Below, piece after piece: positions 1 to 7,788 of a stretch of DNA of 64,000 nt (position 1 is the stretch's first letter; every line of letters starts with the position of its first letter). Position numbers and translations under genes: made by a program. The stretch is from contig CAZMYR010000002.1 in NCBI GenBank assembly GCA_964570585.1, positions 36,144-100,143 on the forward strand, given 5' to 3'. The stretch is from G020354945 sp964570585. GTDB lineage: Bacteria > Omnitrophota > Gorgyraeia > JABMRG01 > JAFGKX01. A model generated the notes under the pieces. It was not told where the DNA came from and made no database searches. It saw nothing but the letters and a program-made list of their open reading frames with translations.

Positions 1-990
1 GGCGTCTTTATATTTTTCAGGACCTTTGCCTATTTCCCTAATAGCTTGGATTAATTTTTCCTCATCAATATCATCAATCAGTTTTCCTGTGACGCCGTCA
101 ATAACAGTTTCTTTATAGCCTCCCTCATTTGGTGCAATTACCGGCTTCCCTGAAGCCATTGCCTCAACAGGGGCCATGCCAAAATCTTCATCTCTTGTAG
201 TTGTTATAAAGCCTTTACAATTTGCGTATAAATCAGCTATTTTTTTTCTGTCGAATACTGGCCCTGCAAAAATTATATTTTTCGTAGAATTTCTTTTAAG
301 GTTCTCAAAATAATCCTTAAATTCTTTAGAACTGTCTCCGACTATCATTAACTGTTCAGTTCGGATTTTACGGAATGTTTTTATTATTAGTTCAATTCTC
401 TTATAAGGGTCGATTCTACTAACAGATAACCAATAGTTTTTATTAGGGCCGTATTTAAATTCGCCTATAGCCACAGGATGATTTACAATATTGCAACTTC
501 TCTTGTAATATTTCTTAATTCTTTCCTTTACGGTATAGCTTGGTGCAATAATCTTTTGAATATTTTTAACCGCTTTTTTATCAAAATATATTTGTATTTC
601 TTTAATCGGTTGTTTAATTATATTAAGTAAGCCTTTTTTAAAATGTCGTAAATCATACAATCCCCTTAAGGGACTAAAACAGTACCACAAATTTGGAGAA
701 TGATTCTTTGAAGCATAAATTGAGTAAGAACCTCCCAAAATATATAAGCCATAACCGGCAATTTTTATAAATGAAAATCTTAGTTGGGTTAAAATCTGTT
801 TTAGGTATTTTATATTTAGCACAGACCCCACCGATTTAATTCTGATATCAGAAAAACCCATTTCCCGGATTTTGTTCCTGTTAATATTTGTAGTGAAAAT
901 AGTTGCATTGAAGCCTCTGGCCATATACAGCAAAGTTATTTCTGCCCCTCCGATTTCGTCAAAGTAATCGTGAAAAATAGCAATTTTCAC
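1..990 (-). CDS. GT4 family glycosyltransferase, C-terminus beyond window edge
   Basis: A GT-B fold, group 1 (GT4) glycosyltransferase that would move a sugar from a nucleotide donor onto a growing surface glycan at the cytoplasmic face of the membrane. It starts with GTG at 988-990 (VKIAIFHDYFDEIGGAE), and that GTG shares the sequence GTGA with the stop of the upstream paralogue, so translation is probably coupled. The donor-site E-x7-E motif (EDFGMAPVE) and the following KPVIAPNEGG are intact. The frame stays open to base 1, so the last residues are missing. Bases 1-216 are identical to 1056-1271 in the next gene, although the rest of the two proteins is clearly diverged. Family call is sure; the sugar is unknown. 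Confidence 0.85.
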   Translation of the reverse strand, partial: MKIAIFHDYFDEIGGAEITLLYMARGFNATIFTTNINRNKIREMGFSDIRIKSVGSVLNIKYLKQILTQLRFSFIKIAGYGLYILGGSYSIYASKNHSPNLWYCFSPLRGLYDLRHFKKGLLNIIKQPIKEIQIYFDKKAVKNIQKIIAPSYTVKERIKKYYKRSCNIVNHPVAIGEFKYGPNKNYWLSVSRIDPYKRIELIIKTFRKIRTEQLMIVGDSSKEFKDYFENLKRNSTKNIIFAGPVFDRKKIADLYANCKGFITTTRDEDFGMAPVEAMASGKPVIAPNEGGYKETVIDGVTGKLIDDIDEEKLIQAIREIGKGPEKYKDA

Positions 991-2066
991 CGAAGCTGTT
1001 CCTTTATTTTGTCAATAAAAACTTTTGTATCAAACTTTTTTGCTTGTCTTATGCAGGCGTCTTTATATTTTTCAGGACCTTTGCCTATTTCCCTAATAGC
1101 TTGGATTAATTTTTCCTCATCAATATCATCAATCAGTTTTCCTGTGACGCCGTCAATAACAGTTTCTTTATAGCCTCCCTCATTTGGTGCAATTACCGGC
1201 TTCCCTGAAGCCATTGCCTCAACAGGGGCCATGCCAAAATCTTCATCTCTTGTAGTTGTTATAAAGCCTTTGCAGTTTGCATATAAATTAGTTAGTTGTT
1301 TATGCTCAATCCAGCTTATGATTTCTATATTTTTTGGTTTTATTAATTTAATGCGATTTGCATAGGCTTGGAAATGTTTAGATTTTTCATATGAACCTAC
1401 AATAACAAGTTTTTCATTGGGTAATTTTTGGAAAGCTTTTATTTGGATATCGATTCTCTTGTGATAAAAAAGCCTATTAACAGAAAACCAATAGCCCCCT
1501 GTTTCTTTATAATAATATTTTGATGTTTCAACAGGAGGATTAATTACTACCGCCTCTTTTTTCAGATATTTTTTGATTCTTTCTTTAGTATTCTCTGAAT
1601 TGCAAATTATTTTATCAACATGCCTAACATATTTTTTATTAAGATAGCGATTATATCCAACCCAGATATCGAAAATCCAGCGCAGGGGAAAGGGAACAAT
1701 ATTTTGTCTCGTATATCTGTACAAATCCCAGATTTCTCTTATCGGTGAATGGGCATACCATAAATTGGGCTTATTATTGACTGCGCCAGACATTGCCCAA
1801 TCACCATCAATAATATAAAAATCATACATTATTCCCAGATTAAGTTTTCTGAATTTCCTCAAAGTTTCTTGATGCCTAAAGGGCGCGTTTATCGGTATTT
1901 TCCCGATTGATTTTAGTTTTATATCAGGAAAGCCCATTTTTCTGATTTTATCTTCATCTATGTTTGTAGTATAGAAATCCGCATTTAATTCTCTTGCCAA
2001 TGTCAAGCCAACTATCTCCGCTCCTCCAATATTGTCCATGAAATTATGAAATACTGCTATTTTCAT
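987..2066 (-). CDS. GT4 family glycosyltransferase
   Basis: A 359-residue GT4 glycosyltransferase, of usual length for a single-domain family member. The N-terminal acceptor half has a glycine-rich loop (NIGGAEIV). The C-terminal donor half has EDFGMAPVE (E-x7-E) and ASGKPVIA. The start is ATG at 2066 (MKIAVFHNFMDNIGG), which matches the start of its downstream paralogue. It sits 9 bases after a GT2 gene and overlaps the next GT4 by 4 bases, so it is one of a series of consecutive sugar additions. The donor and acceptor sugars cannot be read from the sequence. Confidence 0.9.
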   Translation of the reverse strand: MKIAVFHNFMDNIGGAEIVGLTLARELNADFYTTNIDEDKIRKMGFPDIKLKSIGKIPINAPFRHQETLRKFRKLNLGIMYDFYIIDGDWAMSGAVNNKPNLWYAHSPIREIWDLYRYTRQNIVPFPLRWIFDIWVGYNRYLNKKYVRHVDKIICNSENTKERIKKYLKKEAVVINPPVETSKYYYKETGGYWFSVNRLFYHKRIDIQIKAFQKLPNEKLVIVGSYEKSKHFQAYANRIKLIKPKNIEIISWIEHKQLTNLYANCKGFITTTRDEDFGMAPVEAMASGKPVIAPNEGGYKETVIDGVTGKLIDDIDEEKLIQAIREIGKGPEKYKDACIRQAKKFDTKVFIDKIKEQLR

Positions 2067-2075
2067 TTTTTGTTC

Positions 2076-3212
2076 TTATTTTGCTTTGATTCCTAATATG
2101 CTTAGCATAAAAGAGGAGAATATTGTTTGGATTCCTATGATGATTAAAGTTAAGGCAAGGATTGAATTTTTAATTTCATTTAATGCTACAAAACCTGTAT
2201 TTATCCATTTGAGAAACAGTATCCCATAAATAATTATTCCTGATAATACAATTAATATTCCAAAAATGCTCGCTTTTTCTATCGTTATATAGTTATAAAG
2301 TTTATCAAATATTGGTTTATCACCTAAATAATTTATTGAATAGGTTTTTGCAAACAGAGAGAAAATGATTAACTGGTAACCTATTATAATCAGTAACGAA
2401 GATAAAAACATTGGATGATAAAATAATTTTATCCCCAGAATGCTTGGAGAGCCAAAATACAGCCAAAACATTGAAATTAAACCTATCCAAAAAAGTAAAA
2501 ACCCTGGAATGAAGAATAAAAATAACGGACTATGCAGTAACATAAATCTTAAATGTCGCCAGCCGTCTGCAAAGGATTTTAGTTTTGATTCACCTTTTCT
2601 TTTATAATAGTTGATTGGCAGTTCTTTTATTTTTAGTTTCTTCTTTATAGCCATAATAACCATTTCGGAGGCGAATTCCATTCCCGTTGTTCTCAAGTTA
2701 AGTTTTTTTAATGCTTTATTAGTTATGGCCCTCATGCCGCAGTGGGCATCATGTATTTTTGCTTTAAAAAATAATCTTAAAATTCCCGAAAGTATCGGAT
2801 TTCCTACATATTTGTGAGGCCAGGACATCGCCCCTTTTTCTATTTTTCCCTTAAATCTATTTCCAATAATAAAATCAGAGCCTTTTTTAAGCTGACCAAT
2901 AAATCCTGGAATTTCATTAAAATCGTAACTTCCATCAGAATCAGCAAGAAAGAGGTATTTTCCTTTAGCAGTCTGGAAACCTTTTAAACATGCAGAGCCG
3001 TAACCTCTTTCTTTTTCATGAACAAGTTCAACTTGCATATCTTTCGCAATTTTGCAACTGTTATCGATAGAGCCATTGTCTATAACTATTATCTCTGCGG
3101 TGAGATTATTTTCTTCAATAACTTTTTTTATTTTCTCAAGACAGGCACCAAGAGCTCGCTCTTCATTTAAGCAGGGAAGAATTACGCTCAATTCTGGATT
3201 TTTATCAACCAT
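2076..3212 (-). CDS. GT2 dolichyl-phosphate-mannose-synthase-like transferase with C-terminal membrane segments
   Basis: A 378-residue GT2 (GT-A fold) enzyme of the polyprenyl-phosphate glycosyltransferase type. It would load a sugar onto undecaprenyl phosphate for use by GT-C enzymes on the outer face. The N-terminal 225 residues carry the opening SVILPCLNEE, the nucleotide-binding IIVIDNGSIDNS and the metal-binding LADSDGS (D-x-D). The rest is hydrophobic, with about four transmembrane helices, as in GtrB-like enzymes. The locus contains several multi-pass GT-C enzymes that could use its product. Confidence 0.88.
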   Translation of the reverse strand: MVDKNPELSVILPCLNEERALGACLEKIKKVIEENNLTAEIIVIDNGSIDNSCKIAKDMQVELVHEKERGYGSACLKGFQTAKGKYLFLADSDGSYDFNEIPGFIGQLKKGSDFIIGNRFKGKIEKGAMSWPHKYVGNPILSGILRLFFKAKIHDAHCGMRAITNKALKKLNLRTTGMEFASEMVIMAIKKKLKIKELPINYYKRKGESKLKSFADGWRHLRFMLLHSPLFLFFIPGFLLFWIGLISMFWLYFGSPSILGIKLFYHPMFLSSLLIIIGYQLIIFSLFAKTYSINYLGDKPIFDKLYNYITIEKASIFGILIVLSGIIIYGILFLKWINTGFVALNEIKNSILALTLIIIGIQTIFSSFMLSILGIKAK

Positions 3213-3251
3213 TTTAGTGTTTAAAGATAAGCAACAGGCGTTTCAATATTT

Positions 3252-3641
3252 TTAAATCCCTTTCATGTATTTAATAAATACCTCTTTTCTAATTCTATAT
3301 CTATCATAAAGATATCTACTTTTATAGGGTTCAGGGGGCCGGTAAGGAACACGGGCACCTTGGTAATGAAAATATACAAAGAAGGGTTTATCTTTATTCT
3401 CTTTAATCCAATCTATTGTCTTAAGGGTTAATCAATGAACCTTTATTTTAGGCCAACCTTTTATATAGACTAAATCAAAACCATCTCTAATATCTACCAT
3501 ATCAATGCCGCCGTGATTAGTGAACAGAGCAGACCTGAAACTTTTTTGTTTCAAGAGTTGAGGTAATGTTTTTATGGATGGGTTTAGAGACATATTCCAT
3601 CCTTTAACCGGGCTAATCTTCATATTAGTTTTTCCTTCCAC
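3252..3641 (-). pseudogene. Broken sulfatase-like fragment with in-frame TGA
   Basis: This frame reads as two pieces separated by an in-frame TGA at 3432-3434. The first piece has SIKTLPQLLKQKSFRSALF and GGIDMVDIRDGFDLVY, like the sulfatase stretch in which a target is scheduled and the prey is described as GFD. The second has DWIKENKDKPFFVYFHYQG followed by PYRPPEPYKSRY, which matches the usual sulfatase stretch around the HxxHxPY region. Together they cover only part of a sulfatase or phosphoglycerol-transferase (alkaline phosphatase superfamily). The metal-binding and formylglycine regions are absent. It lies in the 720-base gap between two GT2 genes and is best read as a decayed gene. The stop could in principle be a sequencing error, but the missing N-terminus argues against a working enzyme. 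Confidence 0.55.
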
Positions 3642-3849
3642 CTAACAAAACCTTTTTTCTTAAAATCATATAAATCCAGAAATATATAATATAAAAGAAT
3701 GTATAAAAAGAAACCATGATTAAAATTAGCCACTTAGATATGCTTCTTTTTCTACTGCAATTTTGTTGAAGATATTCTTGCGCATTATTCAAAGTAAATT
3801 CCAAAAGTTCCGCTTCCTCTTTTCTTTCTAATATCATGGGTGTTTTCAT
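3625..3849 (-). CDS. Small single-pass membrane ORF, function unknown
   Basis: A 74-residue ORF with a charged N-terminal half (LERKEEAELLEFTLNNAQ) and one strong hydrophobic helix near residues 41-62, ending RKKVLLGGRKN. I do not recognise a family. The charged stretch, membrane helix and terminal GGRK loosely recall the tail of the 1042-residue radical SAM protein (22112-25240), which ends GIMVLGGRE. It may therefore be the remnant of a similar tail. Just upstream, around 3765-3945, another minus-strand frame reads GKVIILGGASISITGQ with no start, which looks like a further fragment. The whole interval 3252-3932 appears to be decayed coding DNA. Confidence 0.3.
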   Translation of the reverse strand: MKTPMILERKEEAELLEFTLNNAQEYLQQNCSRKRSISKWLILIMVSFYTFFYIIYFWIYMILRKKVLLGGRKN

Positions 3850-3932
3850 CTTTTCTAAGCAAATTTGCTCTTTGCCCTGTTATAGATATCGAAGCGCCTC
3901 CTAAAATTATCACTTTCCCTGGGTCTTCTGTC

Positions 3933-4961
3933 TTAATCCTTCTGGCGATTTCCTCTCCTTAATTGTTTTTCGATAAATATCTTATATCTATAATCTCCCA
4001 TTAAATCGAAAACGTCCTTGTCTGAAATTTGTCTTATGGATTGTATGCTGGCTCTCTTTTTCAATGTTTCATGAATATGTAATGCATTCCATAGCCATGC
4101 TGCCAGAAAAGATAAATAATACTGAAACTTCATCTTTTTAATGCCTTTGATATTATAAATTATCCTATTTATTCTTTGTTTTAAAAGTTTGGGCAATACT
4201 CTTATTAATGTCCTGGTCTCGTAGTTTTTTAACAATGTCAAAATTCTGTTTCTCTCTGTGAAAAATCGTACTACCAAAGAATCTCTCTTCATGGTGACTC
4301 CGAATTTATGATAAACTACTGACTCAGGCACATATACTGCCTTAAAACCTATCAGGTTCGCTCTCCAGGCATAATCTAAATCCTCGTAAAGGTAGAAGTA
4401 ATCTTTATCAAAGCATCCGATTCTTTCTATTATCTCTTTTTTAGTCAGCATCGCTGCTGAACAGCCGAAAAAGATATTTTTCTTGTTGTCATATTGATAT
4501 CTATCTTCTTCAAAGACACCCCGTCCCCACCCATCGCCGTATATATTGACTGCACCGCCTGCACTATTTATCTGTTTTTTGTTATGGAGAAAAAGGACTT
4601 TAGGAGAACATATAGCAATGTTACCGTTGCTGCTCATAGTATCCACCAGGGGCCTTAACCAGTTCGCTTCGACCTCTACATCGTTATCTAAAAAGGCTAT
4701 CAGGCCGCCTTTAGCAATCTTTATACCAATATTTCTGGATTCTGCCGGGCCTAAAGTCTTTTTATTTCGAATTATCTTCACGGAAGGAAATTTATGTTTT
4801 ATGAAATCTACAGAATCATCAGAGGATGCATCATCTACCAATATAATCTCCAGTTTCTGTTTAGGGTAGTCAATATCCATTAGAGACAAAAGGCATCGAG
4901 CTAAGTATTGCCTGCTGTTAAGACTGGCTATTATAATAGATACAAATGGCAAATCTTTCAT
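3933..4961 (-). CDS. GT2 glycosyltransferase (rhamnosyltransferase-like)
   Basis: A 342-residue GT2 enzyme of the type common in O-antigen and exopolysaccharide clusters. It has the opening VSIIIASLNS, EIILVDDASSDDS, and the metal-binding FLDNDVEVEANW (D-x-D variant). The ED pair in YLYEDLDYAWR acts as general base region in this family. There is no membrane segment apart from a weak amphipathic stretch near residues 265-290. Its ATGA start overlaps the end of the upstream GT2 by 4 bases, so the two are translationally coupled. The sugar is unknown. Confidence 0.9.
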   Translation of the reverse strand: MKDLPFVSIIIASLNSRQYLARCLLSLMDIDYPKQKLEIILVDDASSDDSVDFIKHKFPSVKIIRNKKTLGPAESRNIGIKIAKGGLIAFLDNDVEVEANWLRPLVDTMSSNGNIAICSPKVLFLHNKKQINSAGGAVNIYGDGWGRGVFEEDRYQYDNKKNIFFGCSAAMLTKKEIIERIGCFDKDYFYLYEDLDYAWRANLIGFKAVYVPESVVYHKFGVTMKRDSLVVRFFTERNRILTLLKNYETRTLIRVLPKLLKQRINRIIYNIKGIKKMKFQYYLSFLAAWLWNALHIHETLKKRASIQSIRQISDKDVFDLMGDYRYKIFIEKQLRRGNRQKD

Positions 4962-5785
4962 AAGCTGTCCTTAAGTAATTTCTTAAAATCAAAATAAGCA
5001 GAACATGGAAAAGTCAATATGCCAATAAAGATAAATTCAAATCTTCTGCTTTTAATATCCTCTAATATCAATTTTAAACAATTGATGAAGTTAAATATCA
5101 GGCGCGATATATATTTAGGTTTGTAATCATAAAATTGCCAGCTCCAGTAAGTTTTTAAAACGGAGCCTATTGTGTCTTTTTTAATGTGTCTTGCTACGGC
5201 ATCGGGGTTATAAATCAAATCAAAATCTTTTTTCTTTAATCTCAAGGAGAGATCCACATCTTCATAATTTTTCCTAAACTTTTCGGCATTGTAAAGCCCG
5301 ACTTTCGCAAATATCTCTTTTCTTATAGCTATGTTACTCCCAACCAAAAAGATAGGATTAACCTTTCGTTTGTCCCCCCAATGTTGCTTTAAATGAGCTG
5401 CCCTCCATCGGTATTCAATTTTTTCATTGTTTTCATCCAGCAATCTTCCTCCTACAGCTGCTATATTTGGCTTAAGAAAATCCTCCATACACCTTTGAAG
5501 CCATGCCGGTTCAATCAGACAGTCCGCATCTATTGCGGCTATAAAATCACCTTTTGCTTCCATAACAGCGGTATTTCTTGCAGCCGCAATGCCTCTGTTA
5601 TATCTATGTCTTATTAATTTAACAGGGAACTTAGAAACAATCTCAGCGGTCTTATCCGCTGAACCATCATCTACTACTATTACTTCTTCTATCGGATAAA
5701 TCTGCTCCAATACCTTCTCAATGCATCTTTCAAGATATATTGCGCTGTTATAAGATGGAATATACAGGGAAACTCTTCCTACCAT
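4958..5785 (-). CDS. GT2 glycosyltransferase
   Basis: A 275-residue GT2 enzyme. Key sites are VSLYIPSYNSA at the N-terminus, EVIVVDDGSADKT, AAIDADCLIEPAWL (D-x-D) and YEDVDLSLRL. A short hydrophobic stretch near the C-terminus may be a membrane-associating segment. It is preceded by a 143-base gap, one of the few real intergenic regions here, so it may begin a transcript that continues through the following GT2 and GT4 genes. Confidence 0.88.
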   Translation of the reverse strand: MVGRVSLYIPSYNSAIYLERCIEKVLEQIYPIEEVIVVDDGSADKTAEIVSKFPVKLIRHRYNRGIAAARNTAVMEAKGDFIAAIDADCLIEPAWLQRCMEDFLKPNIAAVGGRLLDENNEKIEYRWRAAHLKQHWGDKRKVNPIFLVGSNIAIRKEIFAKVGLYNAEKFRKNYEDVDLSLRLKKKDFDLIYNPDAVARHIKKDTIGSVLKTYWSWQFYDYKPKYISRLIFNFINCLKLILEDIKSRRFEFIFIGILTFPCSAYFDFKKLLKDSL

Positions 5786-5879
5786 TATATGTCTTCGGTT
5801 TTAATCGTTCCTGAAAAATATTGTATGCTAAAAATAGTTGAAATTCAATAAATAGGCAAGGCTCCTCAAAATATGGTAT

Positions 5880-5907
5880 ACTATAACAAAAACCAAGGGA
5901 AAAACAA
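5880..5907 (-). promoter_or_regulatory. Possible sigma70-type promoter ahead of the GT2 at 4958-5785
   Basis: On the minus strand a TTGTTT box (5902-5907) is followed after 16 bases by TATAGT (5880-5885). It lies in the 143-base gap between the asparagine-synthase homologue and the next GT2, about 95 bases before that gene's ATG. The region is AT-rich, so chance matches are likely and the call is weak. Confidence 0.28.
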
Positions 5908-5928
5908 AGAGATATTTGCTTTTTATCC

Positions 5929-7785
5929 CTAAAAAGATAGTTCTTGCATGTAAGTCTCATGCCAGAGTTGAAACATTACCAAGGCCCAAATTTTCTTATG
6001 ATTATCTCTTATTCCCTTATTATGTTCGTGCAGGAGTTGGCGTATATAAGAATAATCAAAAAGACCTATTTTATTTATTTTTTCTTTGCTAAGTATCTCT
6101 TGAACGAAGTTATTTAATCCCTCTTTAATCCACTGCCTTAAGGGAAGGCCAAAACCCTGTTTTTTCTTATTAATAATCTCCTTGGGCAAGATGTCCACTG
6201 CTACCCTCCTTAATAAATACTTAGTAGTAAATCCATTCAATTTATAAGAGGTTGGCAAACTGAACATAAATTCCGCTAACCGATGATTTAAATAAGGCAA
6301 TCTTATTTGGAGAGAATTTGCTTTAGTTAACTGCTCCAGTTTTACCAATAAATCATCAGCTAAATATGTCTTGATATCTAAATACTGTAAGCTCCTTATA
6401 AAATCATTATTATGCCAAATATTACCCAATTCCTCTGCTTCTTCAAAAATATTAGTTTTACTTAATATTTCTCTAAGCCAAGGCTGATATAATTTTAATC
6501 TTTCTCCAGGATTAAACGCACCCAACCAGATTATATCGCGCATATAAGTAGAAAAGGGAATTCCTTCAATAAATTTCTTGGCTCGATAAGCTAATCCATA
6601 GTAGCCTTGAGGAACAGGCAACTTGTGAATTATCCTTTCTAATATATCCCTCCTTATTGGCAGAGGAACCAATTTATATATAGGAACCAGCTTATGGGCA
6701 CAAAGAGTAGGATAACCTAACCCCAACTCATCTGCCCCCTCTCCTCCAATGGCTACTTTAGCATATTTGCGAGTAAGTTTCGAAAGAAAATAGGTAGGGA
6801 AAACCGAAGGGTCAGCCAGGGGTTCATCCAAGGCCTTTCTTACCTCGGGTAGAATACTTAACAAATCCTTAAAAGAAAAGATTTCTTTATGGTGCTGGGT
6901 ATCGAAGAGATTAGAAGCTTTTTCAGAAAAGCGCGATTCATCATAATAATTTTCACGAAAGCCAATGGAAAATGTTTTTATTCTATCTTTGGTAATTTCT
7001 TTTAAATAGGCCACCATTAAACTGGAATCTAAGCCGCCACTTAAAAAAACCCCAAAAGGGCCACTCTCCTTAATATAACTGCGTAAGGAATCTTTAAATA
7101 TGCCCTTAAATCTATCCACACTATCTTTAAACTTTAATCTATTTATGTTAAAATCAACACTCAGATCCCAGTATTTCCTGAGTTCAGTTTTATTTTTCTT
7201 AAATAAAATCATATACCCGGGAGAAAGCCTGCTTATAGAATCAATAATCGACTCCGTCCCCATTATATATCCAGAAATCAGATACCTATCTAAGGAAAGA
7301 AAATTTACCCTGGGAGAGATATTTGAGATTTTAAGCAAGGTTTTAAGTTGAGAAGAAAACAATAATCTCCCCCTCGATTGCGTATAATATAAACGCTTAA
7401 ACCCCATTCTATCCCGTCCCAACAAGCCCAATTTATTTCTCTTATCCCAAATGCCCAAAGAAAACACCCCTTCTAAATGTTGCAAACAATCCAAACCGTA
7501 TTCCTCATAGAGATGAACAATAATCTCTGGACAGGTCCTGTTTGAGAAGATATGCCCTCTTGTTTCTAACTCGGAGACTAACTCCGAAGTATTGTAAATC
7601 TCTCCCTCAAACACAACATAAATTCCTTTATTTTCATCGCTCATAGAATTAAGTTCTGGCTGATCTGTCCCCAGTAGACAATTATCCTTGATTATCACAC
7701 CCCCTTCCCCGGAATCTAATTGATAAGGCCTCACATCAATTACCTCATCTATATTGTTTCCCATTACTCCCCATATTGCCGACAC
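5929..7785 (-). CDS. Asparagine-synthase-like amidotransferase lacking the glutaminase cysteine
   Basis: A 618-residue homologue of glutamine-hydrolysing asparagine synthetase (AsnB). Residues 1-190 form the class II glutamine amidotransferase domain and about 210-600 the ATP-dependent synthetase domain. The PP-loop SGGLDSS (249-255) and GEGADELGLGYP are intact, so adenylation of a carboxylate is likely. The GTG start is fixed by an AAAGGAGT ribosome binding site 6-7 bases upstream, and the protein begins MSAIWG where active enzymes have MCGI-G. The nucleophilic Cys2 is therefore Ser, and NGEIYN is EGEIYN. The usual KVDRMSMANSLE segment is KLEQLTKANSLQ. It may use free ammonia or another amine, as beta-lactam synthetases do. 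In this locus it could amidate a uronic acid or a lipid-linked intermediate. Confidence 0.85.
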   Translation of the reverse strand: MSAIWGVMGNNIDEVIDVRPYQLDSGEGGVIIKDNCLLGTDQPELNSMSDENKGIYVVFEGEIYNTSELVSELETRGHIFSNRTCPEIIVHLYEEYGLDCLQHLEGVFSLGIWDKRNKLGLLGRDRMGFKRLYYTQSRGRLLFSSQLKTLLKISNISPRVNFLSLDRYLISGYIMGTESIIDSISRLSPGYMILFKKNKTELRKYWDLSVDFNINRLKFKDSVDRFKGIFKDSLRSYIKESGPFGVFLSGGLDSSLMVAYLKEITKDRIKTFSIGFRENYYDESRFSEKASNLFDTQHHKEIFSFKDLLSILPEVRKALDEPLADPSVFPTYFLSKLTRKYAKVAIGGEGADELGLGYPTLCAHKLVPIYKLVPLPIRRDILERIIHKLPVPQGYYGLAYRAKKFIEGIPFSTYMRDIIWLGAFNPGERLKLYQPWLREILSKTNIFEEAEELGNIWHNNDFIRSLQYLDIKTYLADDLLVKLEQLTKANSLQIRLPYLNHRLAEFMFSLPTSYKLNGFTTKYLLRRVAVDILPKEIINKKKQGFGLPLRQWIKEGLNNFVQEILSKEKINKIGLFDYSYIRQLLHEHNKGIRDNHKKIWALVMFQLWHETYMQELSF

Positions 7786-7788
7786 TCT

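Noticed and set aside
5748..5960. Minus-strand 70-codon ORF across the gap between the GT2 and the asparagine-synthase homologue
   Set aside because: It overlaps both genes in other frames and shows no recognisable domain or ribosome binding site.
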